64,000 nucleotides of DNA from Rhodothalassiaceae bacterium (GTDB taxonomy: Bacteria > Pseudomonadota > Alphaproteobacteria > Sphingomonadales > Rhodothalassiaceae), in contig BPKC01000001.1 of assembly GCA_026004935.1 (NCBI GenBank), positions 1,403,491 to 1,467,490 of the forward strand, in the 5' to 3' direction. The position numbers and the translations under genes were made by a program. Of the stretch, positions 27,020 to 36,994 are shown in pieces. Each line of letters starts with the position of its first letter. The first letter of the stretch is position 1. The notes under the pieces are model-generated. The model was not told where the DNA came from and searched no databases. It worked only from the letters and a program-made list of their open reading frames with translations.

Positions 27020-28219
27020 ATGAGACGGCCGGAACCCGCGGCCGGGCATCTGCGCCTCGCCACGCGCGCAACCCTCGGCGGCCTGGTGGCGCTGTCGGCG
27101 GTCGCGACCGACATCGCGCTGCCGGCCCAGCCGGTGATCGCCGCCGCGCTCGGCGGCAGCGCCACCGATGCCCAGTGGGTGGTGAGCAGCTATCTCGCGG
27201 GCTTCGCCGGCGGCCAGATCCTCTGGGGCATGGCGAGCGATCACTGGGGGCGGCTGCCCGCGATCCGCCTGGGGCTTGCGGGCTTTGCGCTCGTCAGCAT
27301 CATGCTCGCCCTCGCCCCGCGGATGGACCTGTTCCTGCTGCTCAGGCTCGTCCAGGGGCTCACGGGCGGTGTCGGACCGGTCGTGGCACGTGCGATCGTG
27401 CGCGATTTGTCGGGCGGGGCGGCCGGCGGCCGGCTGATGGCGGGGCTGACCGCGCTGCTGGGTCTCGGGCCGCTGCTCGCGCCGCTGGCCGCGAGCGCCA
27501 TTCTTCTCGTTCTGCCCTGGCAGGCGCTCTTCTGGCTGAGCGCGGGCTATGCCCTCGTCCTGCTCGTCGCCGCGCGCCGCACGCTGTGGGAGACGCGCCG
27601 CGGACCCGGCCAGGGCCTGGGGCTTGCGGCCCTTGGACGCGGGGCGCGGCGGTTTCTGGCGATCCCGGCCTGCCGCACCGGGCTGCTGCTGGTGGCGCTG
27701 CCCTTTGCCGGCTATCTGACGGTGATCGCCGCCTCCTCCACGGTGCTGGAAGCGGTCTACGGCGTCCCGCCGACGCTGTTCGGCGCGGTCTTCGCCACCG
27801 CGGCCATCGGCTTTTCCGGCGGCTCGCTGATCGCCCGCCGGCTGCTGAGGCACCGGAATCTCGCCGAGGTCCTGAGCGCCGGGACCGCGCTGCTGGCGCT
27901 TTCGGCGCTCGGGCTCGGAGCGGTGATGGCCGGCCTGCTCGAGGGGCTCGTGCCGTTCTGGGGCTTCGTGAGCCTGTTCATCTTCGGCGTCGGCGTGCTG
28001 CTGCCGAGCGCCACCATGTTGGCGCTCGAGCATGTGCCCGAGATCGCGGGGCTCGCGGCGGCGCTGATCGGCACGGTGCAGCTTGCGGGCGGGGCGCTGG
28101 TCTCGGCGCTTGCGGCCGCCGCCTTCGACGGCACGCCGCGGGCGATGATCACCGTGCTTTTGGCATCGGCCGCGGCGGCGATCCTCGTGCGGCTCGCCGG
28201 CCGGTCGGACGCGGCATAG
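27020..28219 (+). CDS. MFS transporter, Bcr/CflA drug-efflux type
   Basis: A 399-residue membrane protein with about twelve hydrophobic segments. The first-half signature GMASDHWGRLPAIRLGL at 74-90 and the motif C-like RAIVRDLSGG region, plus IALPAQPVIAAALG near the N-terminus, are those of the Bcr/CflA subfamily of proton-driven exporters. It ends the plus-strand amine island and may export a substrate, intermediate or antibiotic; direction is inferred from the subfamily. Confidence 0.88.
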   Translation: MRRPEPAAGHLRLATRATLGGLVALSAVATDIALPAQPVIAAALGGSATDAQWVVSSYLAGFAGGQILWGMASDHWGRLPAIRLGLAGFALVSIMLALAPRMDLFLLLRLVQGLTGGVGPVVARAIVRDLSGGAAGGRLMAGLTALLGLGPLLAPLAASAILLVLPWQALFWLSAGYALVLLVAARRTLWETRRGPGQGLGLAALGRGARRFLAIPACRTGLLLVALPFAGYLTVIAASSTVLEAVYGVPPTLFGAVFATAAIGFSGGSLIARRLLRHRNLAEVLSAGTALLALSALGLGAVMAGLLEGLVPFWGFVSLFIFGVGVLLPSATMLALEHVPEIAGLAAALIGTVQLAGGALVSALAAAAFDGTPRAMITVLLASAAAAILVRLAGRSDAA

Positions 28220-28221
28220 AA

Positions 28222-28254
28222 GATCCCCCGCACCCGGCGGGGGTGCCGGGGATC
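28222..28254. terminator. bidirectional terminator-like hairpin between convergent genes
   Basis: Inverted repeats in the 74-base gap between the MFS gene and the convergent subtilase: CCCCCGC/GCGGGGG (28225-28231 and 28237-28243, loop of five) nested with GATCCCC/GGGGATC (28222-28228 and 28248-28254). No clear U tract on either strand, so efficiency is uncertain. Confidence 0.55.
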
Positions 28255-28293
28255 GGTCCTGCCGGCCCGATGGACGAGGTCGGGCGGGCGTCC

Positions 28294-29475
28294 TCAGTGG
28301 ACGCAGATGGGATCCGGATTGCCGTCCGGATCGTTGATGGCGAAGCCGTCGGTGCGCGGCTGGCCAAGGAGCAGGATGCCGGCCAGATGCGGGGTCGCCA
28401 TCGAGGTGCCGGACAGCGTGGCATAGCCGCCATCCTTGAAGGTGGAGAACACCGACACGCCCGGATCCGCGCAGTCGATCGGCGGGTTGCCCCAGTTCGA
28501 GAACGAGGCGAAGACGTCGTTCGAATCGATCGCGGATACCGTGTAGACGTTCGGGTGCTCGGTGCTGGCCGGCGAGACGTTGAGCGCGTTCTGCGACTCG
28601 TTGCCCGCCGCGATGGCGAATTTCACGCCCTTGTCGGCGGCCGCGGCCACCGCATCGTTGAGCGCCTGACTGAATCCGCCGCCGAGGCTCATGTTGGCGA
28701 CATCCCCGGGCTTGCCGTTGGCGCCGACATAGTCGACGCCCGCGATCACGTCGGCGAAGGTGCCGGAGCCGTTCGCATCGAGCACGCGCACGGACACCAG
28801 CGTCGCACCGGCGGCCACGCCGATGACGCCGATGTCGTTGTCGATGGCCGCGATCGTGCCGGCGACATGGCTGCCGTGGCCGTTCTGGTCGTCGGGCGTG
28901 TTCTTGCCGCGGGCGAAGTTCACCGAGCGCGAGACGTCGACATTGAGATCGGGATGGTCGAGATCGATGCCGGTGTCGATCACCCAGGCCGTGCCGGTCG
29001 CCCCCGAGACGCCTCCGTTCACGCGCGTGATGCCCCAGGGCACCGTCTCGGGCGGCTGGGAGCCGCCACCGCCCGGCTTGCCCTTCTTGGCGGAAGGATT
29101 GTGCCCGGCCGCTGCCGGAAGATGGTCGAACACGAAGGCAGGCTGGTCCTTCTCGTAATAGGCGATGGACGGATTGCGCGCCATCATCCGTTCGGCCGCC
29201 TGGGGCGAGACATAGGCGGCGAACCCCCGGATGCCGCCGGTATAGACGCGGTCCACCCGTCCGCCTTCCCGCGCCACCATCGCCTCGGCGCGGGCGGCGG
29301 CCTGCTCGGGCAGGACCTCGTGCGTGAACACGAAGATGTAGTGGTTCTCGAGCGCCATGCGGGTCTCCGCCGGCACCCCGAACTGCTGGGCGGCGGCCGG
29401 CTGAGCGAGCGCGGTGGCGCCCAGCAGCCCCGCGATGATCGCCCCGCCCAGGCGGACTCTCCTCGATGCTTTCAT
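28294..29475 (-). CDS. secreted subtilisin-like serine protease A
   Basis: A 393-residue S8 protease: signal peptide (cleavage near AAAQ, residue 30), an I9-like propeptide at about 45-115, a Gly/Ser/Pro-rich linker, then the catalytic domain with Asp167 (WVIDTGID), His200 (NGHGSHVAG), oxyanion Asn292 (AAGNES) and Ser358 (SGTSMATPH). It ends in NDPDGNPDPICVH. Only two cysteines exist, Cys335 in the domain and Cys391 in the tail. Start at 29475 follows an AGGAGAGG site. Paralogous to, and divergent from, the protease at 29973. Confidence 0.93.
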   Translation of the reverse strand: MKASRRVRLGGAIIAGLLGATALAQPAAAQQFGVPAETRMALENHYIFVFTHEVLPEQAAARAEAMVAREGGRVDRVYTGGIRGFAAYVSPQAAERMMARNPSIAYYEKDQPAFVFDHLPAAAGHNPSAKKGKPGGGGSQPPETVPWGITRVNGGVSGATGTAWVIDTGIDLDHPDLNVDVSRSVNFARGKNTPDDQNGHGSHVAGTIAAIDNDIGVIGVAAGATLVSVRVLDANGSGTFADVIAGVDYVGANGKPGDVANMSLGGGFSQALNDAVAAAADKGVKFAIAAGNESQNALNVSPASTEHPNVYTVSAIDSNDVFASFSNWGNPPIDCADPGVSVFSTFKDGGYATLSGTSMATPHLAGILLLGQPRTDGFAINDPDGNPDPICVH

Positions 29476-29972
29476 GGTCCCTCTCCTATAGGTTTTGGAA
29501 TTGCGTCGCCAAATTGCGACAAATTTCAGCATGGTTCGGTTCATGCCGGGATGCCATGCGATTTGTTGCCGCAGACGACAGAACCCATGCGGGTCGGCTG
29601 CGACGATGCCCCATGCATCTTCGCCCTCAAGTAACATCCATACCGATTCGCCGGGCGTCAAAAGGCAGTTTATTATAATATGATTGTTTTATCTCGTTGG
29701 AAAACAGAAAATTTCTTCAATTTCAAATATCCTGCTTTTCTGATTCGTTTTTCGGCCGGTCATTACGTCAAACATGAAATGTCCGGCAAGATGCTGATCC
29801 TGAAGTCTCTTTCGTGGCGTGCCCCGCGGTGACTCACGAAAATGTGAGCGGCGATCGCGAAATTGTGATTTGTCGTGTGCGCACAACCGGTTCCCATTGC
29901 GTCAGAATATGTTCATGATGCATGTGCCAGCCCACAACCTCCAATGGAGACGGGAACGAGAGGGAGAGGCAC
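29476..29972. promoter_or_regulatory. AT-rich divergent promoter region of the two subtilases
   Basis: A 497-base gene-free gap with by far the most AT-rich intergenic DNA of the window, mainly 29640-29780. A TATAAT occurs on the plus strand at 29674-29679 and on the minus strand at 29672-29677, within a TATTATAATATG run; neither has an obvious -35 partner. The shared region implies coordinated control of the paired proteases. No operator palindrome could be fixed. Confidence 0.5.
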
Positions 29973-31172
<1,200 letters not shown>

Positions 31173-31881
31173 GGCCGGAGACGGGCTCCCACGGCTCACT
31201 CACGAGGCGGGCGGGCGCGCACGACTGCCCCCGAAGATCCGTCCGCCAGGGCGAAGAGCCGATGCCACGGGAGGGACGGCCGGGTGCGCCGACGGGCGGC
31301 CCGGCCGTTCTCTGCCCGGTCATCTCTCCTCGTTCTCCCCTCGTCACCGGCGGGAGACAAGGCGGCGGGTGACGAAGAGATGGCGCCGGGGCGGCTGACG
31401 TTCCTTTTGTCTCGTCACCCGCCGGCTCGACCAGCGGGTCCACTCCCCTTCTCGCGTCATTCGCCGCGAAAGCGGCGAATCCAGCAGGCGAAGAAGGCGA
31501 TCGGCGTGCTGGCGGGCGGCCCGGCTGTCGGCTGGATCCGCCGATCAAGTCGGCGGATGACGACTGGGAGTAGGCACCGACGGATGCCCTCTCTTTACGC
31601 GTCGTTCGCCGGCTCGACCGGCGAACCCAGCCGAAAGTGAAGGCAGCTCCAACGCCTGTGGTTGGCCCCGCCGGCGGCTGGACCCGCCGGTCAAGCCGGC
31701 GGGTGACGAAGAAGGGGGGCTGAATCCGCCGGGCGAGACGGCGTGTGCGGCGGCGTGCGGGAACGCTGCGCGCGGGCCGGGCGTCGGGTGCGTGGAGGCC
31801 GGGGTCGGGCTGGCGCCGCATGGCTGCCGCGTGATAGGCTGACCGCTGCCGGATGCGGTTTGGCCGACGGGAGACGGGGAG
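31173..31881. repeat. palindromic repeat block 3 and flanks
   Basis: A gene-free 709-base stretch. From about 31325 to 31720 it holds the same palindrome classes as the other blocks: CACCCGCCGGCTCGACCAGCGGGT near 31418-31440, TTCGCCGCGAAAGCGGCGAA near 31459-31478, CCGCCGATCAAGTCGGCGG near 31537-31555, TTCGCCGGCTCGACCGGCGAA near 31604-31625 and CCCGCCGGTCAAGCCGGCGGG near 31683-31703. Unlike the other three blocks it lies between two genes of the same direction, so it is not just a shared 3' end. A promoter for phaC should lie in 31740-31880 but none is clear. Confidence 0.8.
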
Positions 31882-33717
31882 ATGGACGAGGCAGGCGCAG
31901 ACAGGGCCGGGGCGCAGACCGGACGGGCGCCCCGCACGCCTTTCGACGAGGAGGCGTTCGCGGCGCGGCTGGCCGAACTTCAGGAAACGCTCGCCCGGTC
32001 CCAGAAGGTGCTGGAGACCTGGCTCGAGAAGCTGCCCGAGCAGGTCGGCCGCGACCCCGATCCGCTGCACGTGGCGCCGCTTGCGGCCGAGACGCTCGCC
32101 GGGATGATGGCCCATCCGGAGGCGCTGCTCGCCTTCCAGCGGCGCTACTGGGAAGGCCAGCTCAGGCTCTGGCAGTATCTCGCCGCCCGCCTTCAGGGCG
32201 ATGAGCCGGAGCCCGTGGCGCGCCCGCCGCGCGGAGACCGGCGCTTTCGCCATCCGGCCTGGTCCGAGAACCCCTTCTTCGACTATCTGAAGCAGTCCTA
32301 CCTGCTGCTGGTGGACAGCTGGCAGGAGGCGCTCGCCCATCTCGACGACCTGCCGCCGAAGGACCGCGCGCGCGCCGCCTTCTTCCTGCGCCAATGGCTG
32401 GATGCGCTGAGCCCCAGCAACTTCCCCTTCACGAATCCGGAAGTCGTGGAGGAAACGATCAAGAGCCGCGGCGAGAATCTGGCGCGCGGCATCCGCAACT
32501 TCCTCGCCGATCTCGAGCGCGGGCGCGGCGAGCTCATGATCCGCATGACCGACGAGAAGGCCTTCCGGCTGGGCGAGAACATCGCCGCCACGCCGGGCAA
32601 GGTCGTCTTCCGCAACGAGCTCTTCGAGCTCATCCAGTACGCGCCGATGACCGAAACGGTCCATGCGCGGCCGCTGCTCATCTATCCGCCCTGGATCAAC
32701 AAGTATTACATTCTGGATCTGACGCCGGAGAAATCCTTCGTGCGCTGGTGCGTGGAGCGGGGGATCACCGTCTTCATGGTCTCCTGGGTCAATCCGGATG
32801 CGCGCCATCGCGACAAGGGGCTCGAGGACTACATGCTCGACGGCCAGATCCGGGCGCTCGAGGTCGTGCGCGCGATCACCGGCGGCGAGAAGGTGACCGT
32901 CATCGGCTATTGCGTGGCGGGCACCCTGCTGGCGGCGACGCTCGCCTGGCTCGCGGCGAAGGAGCGTGCGGGCGAGATCGAGTCCGCCACCTTCCTCACC
33001 GCCCAGGTGGACTTCTCGGAGGCCGGCGAGCTGTGCCTGTTCGTGGACGAGGACCAGCTCGAATCGCTCAACGAGCGGATGGAGCGCCAGGGCTATCTCG
33101 ACGCGCAGGCGATGTTTTCCACCTTCAACATGCTGCGCGCGAACGACCTCATCTGGTCCTTCTACGTCAACAACTATCTGCTCGGCCGCGAGCCGCCGCC
33201 CTTCGACCTGCTCTACTGGAACGCCGACAGCACCAATCTGCCGGCGCGCCTGCACCGCGAATATCTGACCTGGATGTATCTCGAAAACCGGCTGGTGAAG
33301 CCGGGCGGGATCACTCTTGCCGGCGTGCCGATCGATCTGACGCGCATCCGCACGCCGACCTTCATCCAGGCGGCGCGCGAGGACCACATCGCTCCGCCCC
33401 GGTCCGTCTACAAGCTCACCTGGCACCTGAAGGGCAGCAAGCGCTTCGTGCTCGCGGGCTCGGGGCACATCGCCGGCGTCGTCAACCCGCCGGCGGCGGG
33501 CAAGTATCAGTACTGGACGCGCCGGCCGCCCTATCCGAAGGATTTCCGGCGTTTCCTCGAGACCGCCGAGGAACGCCCCGGCTCCTGGTGGCCGCACTGG
33601 CTGGACTGGCTGAAGCGGCATCTGGGCCGGGAGGTTCCGGCGCGCGAACCCGGCTCGCCCGATTTCCCGCCGCTCGCCGACGCACCCGGCGAATACGTGC
33701 GGGTCCGCGCCCTCTGA
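31882..33717 (+). CDS. phaC: class I poly(3-hydroxyalkanoate) synthase
   Basis: A 611-residue synthase that polymerises 3-hydroxyacyl-CoA into storage granules. The family's modified lipase box is GYCVAG with nucleophile Cys344; Asp501 (AREDHIAP) and His529 (GSGHIAGVVNPP) complete the triad. Length and the N-terminal domain (SWQEALAHLDDLPPKDRARAAFFLRQWLDALSPSNF region, about 146-182) fit class I enzymes. phaA, phaB and phaR are not adjacent. A GGGAG site precedes the start. Confidence 0.96.
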   Translation: MDEAGADRAGAQTGRAPRTPFDEEAFAARLAELQETLARSQKVLETWLEKLPEQVGRDPDPLHVAPLAAETLAGMMAHPEALLAFQRRYWEGQLRLWQYLAARLQGDEPEPVARPPRGDRRFRHPAWSENPFFDYLKQSYLLLVDSWQEALAHLDDLPPKDRARAAFFLRQWLDALSPSNFPFTNPEVVEETIKSRGENLARGIRNFLADLERGRGELMIRMTDEKAFRLGENIAATPGKVVFRNELFELIQYAPMTETVHARPLLIYPPWINKYYILDLTPEKSFVRWCVERGITVFMVSWVNPDARHRDKGLEDYMLDGQIRALEVVRAITGGEKVTVIGYCVAGTLLAATLAWLAAKERAGEIESATFLTAQVDFSEAGELCLFVDEDQLESLNERMERQGYLDAQAMFSTFNMLRANDLIWSFYVNNYLLGREPPPFDLLYWNADSTNLPARLHREYLTWMYLENRLVKPGGITLAGVPIDLTRIRTPTFIQAAREDHIAPPRSVYKLTWHLKGSKRFVLAGSGHIAGVVNPPAAGKYQYWTRRPPYPKDFRRFLETAEERPGSWWPHWLDWLKRHLGREVPAREPGSPDFPPLADAPGEYVRVRAL

Positions 33718-33773
33718 GCGGTTCCTGCGGCCGCGGTGGTTCGTTCAAGGACCGGCGGAGCCTGCGCCCCCGT

Positions 33774-33791
33774 CGTTCCCGGGCGGGAACG
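33774..33791. terminator. hairpin between convergent phaC and polyprenyl synthase
   Basis: Perfect inverted repeat CGTTCCC, loop GGGC, GGGAACG in the 104-base gap between the two convergent genes. There is no T-rich tail, so it may be a bidirectional transcript-end structure rather than a canonical intrinsic terminator. Confidence 0.4.
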
Positions 33792-33821
33792 CCGGTTCGC
33801 GCACGCGGCGAGACGGGCCGG

Positions 33822-34841
33822 TCAGAAGGCGCGGTCGATGCAGAAGTCGACGATGTCGATGAGCGCGTTGCGCATCGGCGAGTCGGGAAAGCGGCCGAGC
33901 GCGTCCTTCGCCACCGCGCCGTAGTGGCGGGCGCGGGCGATCGTGTCCGCCAGCGCGCCGTGGCGCATCAGCAGGTCCATGGCGCGGGCGAGATCCGCCT
34001 CCTCCTGGCTGAGATCCTCGAGACAGCGGCGCCAGAATTCCCGCTCCTCCTCGCTGCCGCGCAGATAGGCGAGGATGACGGGCAGGGTGATCTTGCCCTC
34101 GCGGAAATCGTCGCCGACCCGCTTGCCCAGCGTCGCCTCGCGGGCCGAATAGTCCAGCGCGTCGTCGACCAGCTGGAAGGCGATGCCGAGATTGCGGCCG
34201 AAGGCGGCGAGCGCCTCCTCCTCCTCCTTCGGACGCTCGGCCACGATCGCCCCGATCTGGGTCGCCGCCTCGAAGAGCGCCGCGGTCTTGGCGGTGATGA
34301 CCTTGAGATAGTCCTCCTCGCCGGTGGCCAGATCATTGGAGGTGGCAAGCTGCAGCACCTCGCCCTCCGCGATGATCGCGGCCGCGCGCGAGAGCACCTT
34401 GAGCACCTTGAGCGAGCCGTCTTCCACCATCAGCTCGAAGGCGCGGGCGAACAGAAAGTCCCCCACCAGCACGCTCGGCTTGTTGCCCCACAGGGCGTTC
34501 GCCGATTCGCGCCCGCGTCTCAGGCGGCTTTCGTCCACCACGTCGTCATGCAGCAGGGTCGCGGTGTGGATGAACTCGACGCAGGCCGCAAGCCGCGTGT
34601 GCCGAAGGCCCTCGTAGCCGACGAGCCGTGCGCAGGCGAGCGTGAGCATCGGCCGCAGCCGCTTGCCGCCGGAGGCGATGAGATGTCCGGCAAGCTGCGG
34701 GATCAGCGCCACCGGGCTCTGCATGCGGGCGAGGATGGTGGCATTGACCTCCGCCATGTCGGCCGCGACGAGGCGGTGAAGACGGGCCAGCGCCTCCTCG
34801 TGCGCGGGTTCCTTGCGGGGGATGGCGGTGACCTCGGCCAT
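33822..34841 (-). CDS. ispB: trans-polyprenyl diphosphate synthase (octaprenyl/decaprenyl type)
   Basis: A 339-residue prenyltransferase that builds the side chain of ubiquinone. The first aspartate motif HDDVVDES is at 98-105 and the second QLVDDALDY at 223-231, with GGKRLRPML at 58-66 binding isopentenyl diphosphate. The motif layout and length match long-chain (C40-C50) synthases; exact chain length is not readable. It is divergent from the DUF2007 gene. Confidence 0.93.
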   Translation of the reverse strand: MAEVTAIPRKEPAHEEALARLHRLVAADMAEVNATILARMQSPVALIPQLAGHLIASGGKRLRPMLTLACARLVGYEGLRHTRLAACVEFIHTATLLHDDVVDESRLRRGRESANALWGNKPSVLVGDFLFARAFELMVEDGSLKVLKVLSRAAAIIAEGEVLQLATSNDLATGEEDYLKVITAKTAALFEAATQIGAIVAERPKEEEEALAAFGRNLGIAFQLVDDALDYSAREATLGKRVGDDFREGKITLPVILAYLRGSEEEREFWRRCLEDLSQEEADLARAMDLLMRHGALADTIARARHYGAVAKDALGRFPDSPMRNALIDIVDFCIDRAF

Positions 34842-35005
34842 GCGCTGGTGACGCCTCGTCTGCCCTTGCTGCGCCGGCGCGGGGGCGAGCCCCTTGCCCG
34901 CGCAGGCTTCCGGCAGCTTATAAGGATCGGGGAAGAAACGGCAAGCGCGCTCTCGCCGCCTTCAACCACGGTTGGGGGCGCAAGCGCGGGCGGAAGGATC
35001 GGCCG

Positions 35006-35233
35006 ATGCGGCTGCTGCTCAGGACGAACGACCTCGTGGTTTTGAGCAAGGCCCGCGCCGTGCTCGAAGGCCGCGGCATCGGCGCCGTCGTGCTGGACGA
35101 GCACATGAGCGTGCTGGACGGCTCGATCGGCGCGCTGCCGCGGCGGCTGATGGTGGCAGACGAGGACGCCGCCGCCGCGCGGCGCGCGCTTCGCGAGGCC
35201 GGCCTCGGCCACGAACTGGACTCGGAGGACTGA
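35006..35233 (+). CDS. DUF2007 domain protein
   Basis: A 75-residue protein of the DUF2007 family (small alpha/beta fold, proposed signal transducer). Pattern: LLRTNDLVVLSKARAVLEGRGI then VLDEHMS and RLMVADEDAAAARRAL. Its stop overlaps the start of the methyltransferase gene, a conserved pairing in Alphaproteobacteria as far as I recall. Role unknown. Confidence 0.85.
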   Translation: MRLLLRTNDLVVLSKARAVLEGRGIGAVVLDEHMSVLDGSIGALPRRLMVADEDAAAARRALREAGLGHELDSED

Positions 35234-36006
35234 TGGCGGAGCCGGCGGCGCAGACGACGCTCGATGCGCTGCTCGGCGGCCGCATCCGCGTCGCGCAGCC
35301 GCGCCGCGGTGCGCGCGTGGCGGTGGACAGCGTCCTGCTCGCCGCGGCGGTGGAGGCGCGGCCCGGTGAGCGGCTGCTGGAGCTCGGCGCCGGCGTCGGC
35401 GCCGTCAGCCTGTGCGTCGCCGCGCGGCTGGCCGGCTGCGAGATCCTGGGGCTGGAGCGCGAGGCCGATCTGGTCGCGCTCGCGCATGCGAATGCGGCCG
35501 CAAACGGCATGAGCGCGCGCTGCCGCTTCGTCGCCGGGGATGTCGCCGACCCGCCGCCGGAGATCCGCGAGGCGGCGCCCTACGCGGCCGTCTTCCTCAA
35601 TCCGCCGCATCTTGCGGCCGCGGCCGCCGACCCGCCGCCGCAGACCCTGCGCCGGCGGGCCTTCGTGGAGGAGGGGGCGGGGCTTTCCGTGTGGATCAGG
35701 ACCGCGCACCGCCTGCTCGCGCACGCGGGGCGCATCCTCCTCATCCACCGGGCGGACCGCCTGGACGACGTGATCGCGGCGCTGCGGCCCAGGCGGCTGT
35801 TCGGGGACGTCCGGATCCTGCCCGTCCAGCCGCGCACGGGCGAGCCCGCGCGCCGCGTGATCGTTCACGCGCGCAAGGGGCTGCGCAGCCCCGCGACCCT
35901 CCTGCCGCCGCTCGTGCTCCATCGCGCCGGGGGCGACTGGAGCGAGGCCGCCGAGCGGATCCTGCGCGCGGGCGAGGGGCTTTCGGCGGTCGTCGGATGG
36001 GGTTAG
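35233..36006 (+). CDS. TrmN6-like tRNA1(Val) methyltransferase family protein
   Basis: A 257-residue class I methyltransferase of the TrmN6 (YfiC) group, which methylates N6 of A37 in tRNA-Val. The N-terminal DALLGGRIRVAQPRRGARVAVDSVLLAAAV is the family pattern, LLELGAGVGAVSL at 57-69 is motif I, and the catalytic NPPY is here NPPH (VFLNPPHLA, about 118-126), a variant common in the alphaproteobacterial branch. Start overlaps the preceding stop by one base. Confidence 0.85.
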   Translation: MAEPAAQTTLDALLGGRIRVAQPRRGARVAVDSVLLAAAVEARPGERLLELGAGVGAVSLCVAARLAGCEILGLEREADLVALAHANAAANGMSARCRFVAGDVADPPPEIREAAPYAAVFLNPPHLAAAAADPPPQTLRRRAFVEEGAGLSVWIRTAHRLLAHAGRILLIHRADRLDDVIAALRPRRLFGDVRILPVQPRTGEPARRVIVHARKGLRSPATLLPPLVLHRAGGDWSEAAERILRAGEGLSAVVGWG

Positions 36007-36069
36007 ACAGGAGCGGCGGCAGGTCGCGGACCGCCCGCGCCGTGCGGGCGGCAGGAAGGAGACGACGGC

Positions 36070-36960
36070 ATGCTGGGCCGCATCGGCTACGCGATCGCGC
36101 GGGCGCTGGGACGGGCGCGACCCGTCGTGGCGGTGCTGCGCGTGGACGGGCCGCTGCTGCCGCCGGAACGGCTGCGTGGCGGGGTGTCGCTCGAGACTCT
36201 TCGGCCGCGGATCGATCAGGCCTTCTCGCTGCCGGGGCTGAAGGCGGTCGCCATCGTCATCAACTCGCCGGGCGGCACGCCCGTGCAGGCGGCCCTCATC
36301 ATGCGCCATCTGCGCCGGCAGGCGAGCCGGCATCACGTGCCGCTCATCGCGTTCGTCGAGGATGTCGCGGCCTCCGGCGGCTATCTCGTGGCGCTGGCCG
36401 CCGACGAGATCATCGCGCACCCGGCCTCTCTCGTCGGCTCGATCGGCGTCGTCTCCGCGGGCTTCGGCTTCGCCGAGGCGATCGCCCGCCTCGGCATCGA
36501 GCGGCGGATCCACACGAGCGCGCCGGCCAAGGTCCGGCTCGATCCCTTTCTGCCCGAACGCGAGGAGGACGTCGCCTGGCTCGCCGGTCTGCAGGAGCGG
36601 CTGCATGCCTGGTTCCGCCGGCAGGTGGAGGAGCGCCGCGGTCGGCGCCTGAAGCGCGAAGACGCCGAGCGGCTGTTCAGCGGCGACGTCTGGCTGGCCG
36701 AGGAGGCCCGCGCGCTCGGCCTCGTCGACGGCGTCGGCGAGCTCGACGAGGTGCTGCGCGCGCGCTTCGGCCGCGACGTGCGGCTGCGCCATCTCGACGG
36801 CAGGCGCAAGCGGCTGAGCGAGCTCCTGCGGCCGGTGCTCGCGGGCCCGCGCGGGCGGGCGCCGGCGCGCGAGAGCCTTCCCGCGCTTTCGGGCCGCCTC
36901 GTTCCCGAGCTGCTGGCAGAGCTCGAGCGCGAGGCGTTCTGGCGGCGCTTCGGTCTGTGA
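36070..36960 (+). CDS. S49 family signal-peptide-peptidase-like protease
   Basis: A 296-residue SohB/SppA-type serine protease. Nucleophile Ser102 lies in VAASGGYLVALAA and the general base Lys154 in APAKVRLDP; INSPGG at 65-70 and GSIGV at 123-127 are the other family motifs. Only a short weakly hydrophobic N-terminus is seen, so membrane anchoring is uncertain. Single catalytic domain, like short bacterial SppA. GGAAGGAG precedes the start. Confidence 0.9.
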   Translation: MLGRIGYAIARALGRARPVVAVLRVDGPLLPPERLRGGVSLETLRPRIDQAFSLPGLKAVAIVINSPGGTPVQAALIMRHLRRQASRHHVPLIAFVEDVAASGGYLVALAADEIIAHPASLVGSIGVVSAGFGFAEAIARLGIERRIHTSAPAKVRLDPFLPEREEDVAWLAGLQERLHAWFRRQVEERRGRRLKREDAERLFSGDVWLAEEARALGLVDGVGELDEVLRARFGRDVRLRHLDGRRKRLSELLRPVLAGPRGRAPARESLPALSGRLVPELLAELEREAFWRRFGL

Positions 36961-36994
36961 TGCGCCCGTGACGGGCGGAAGCGAAGGAGCAGGC

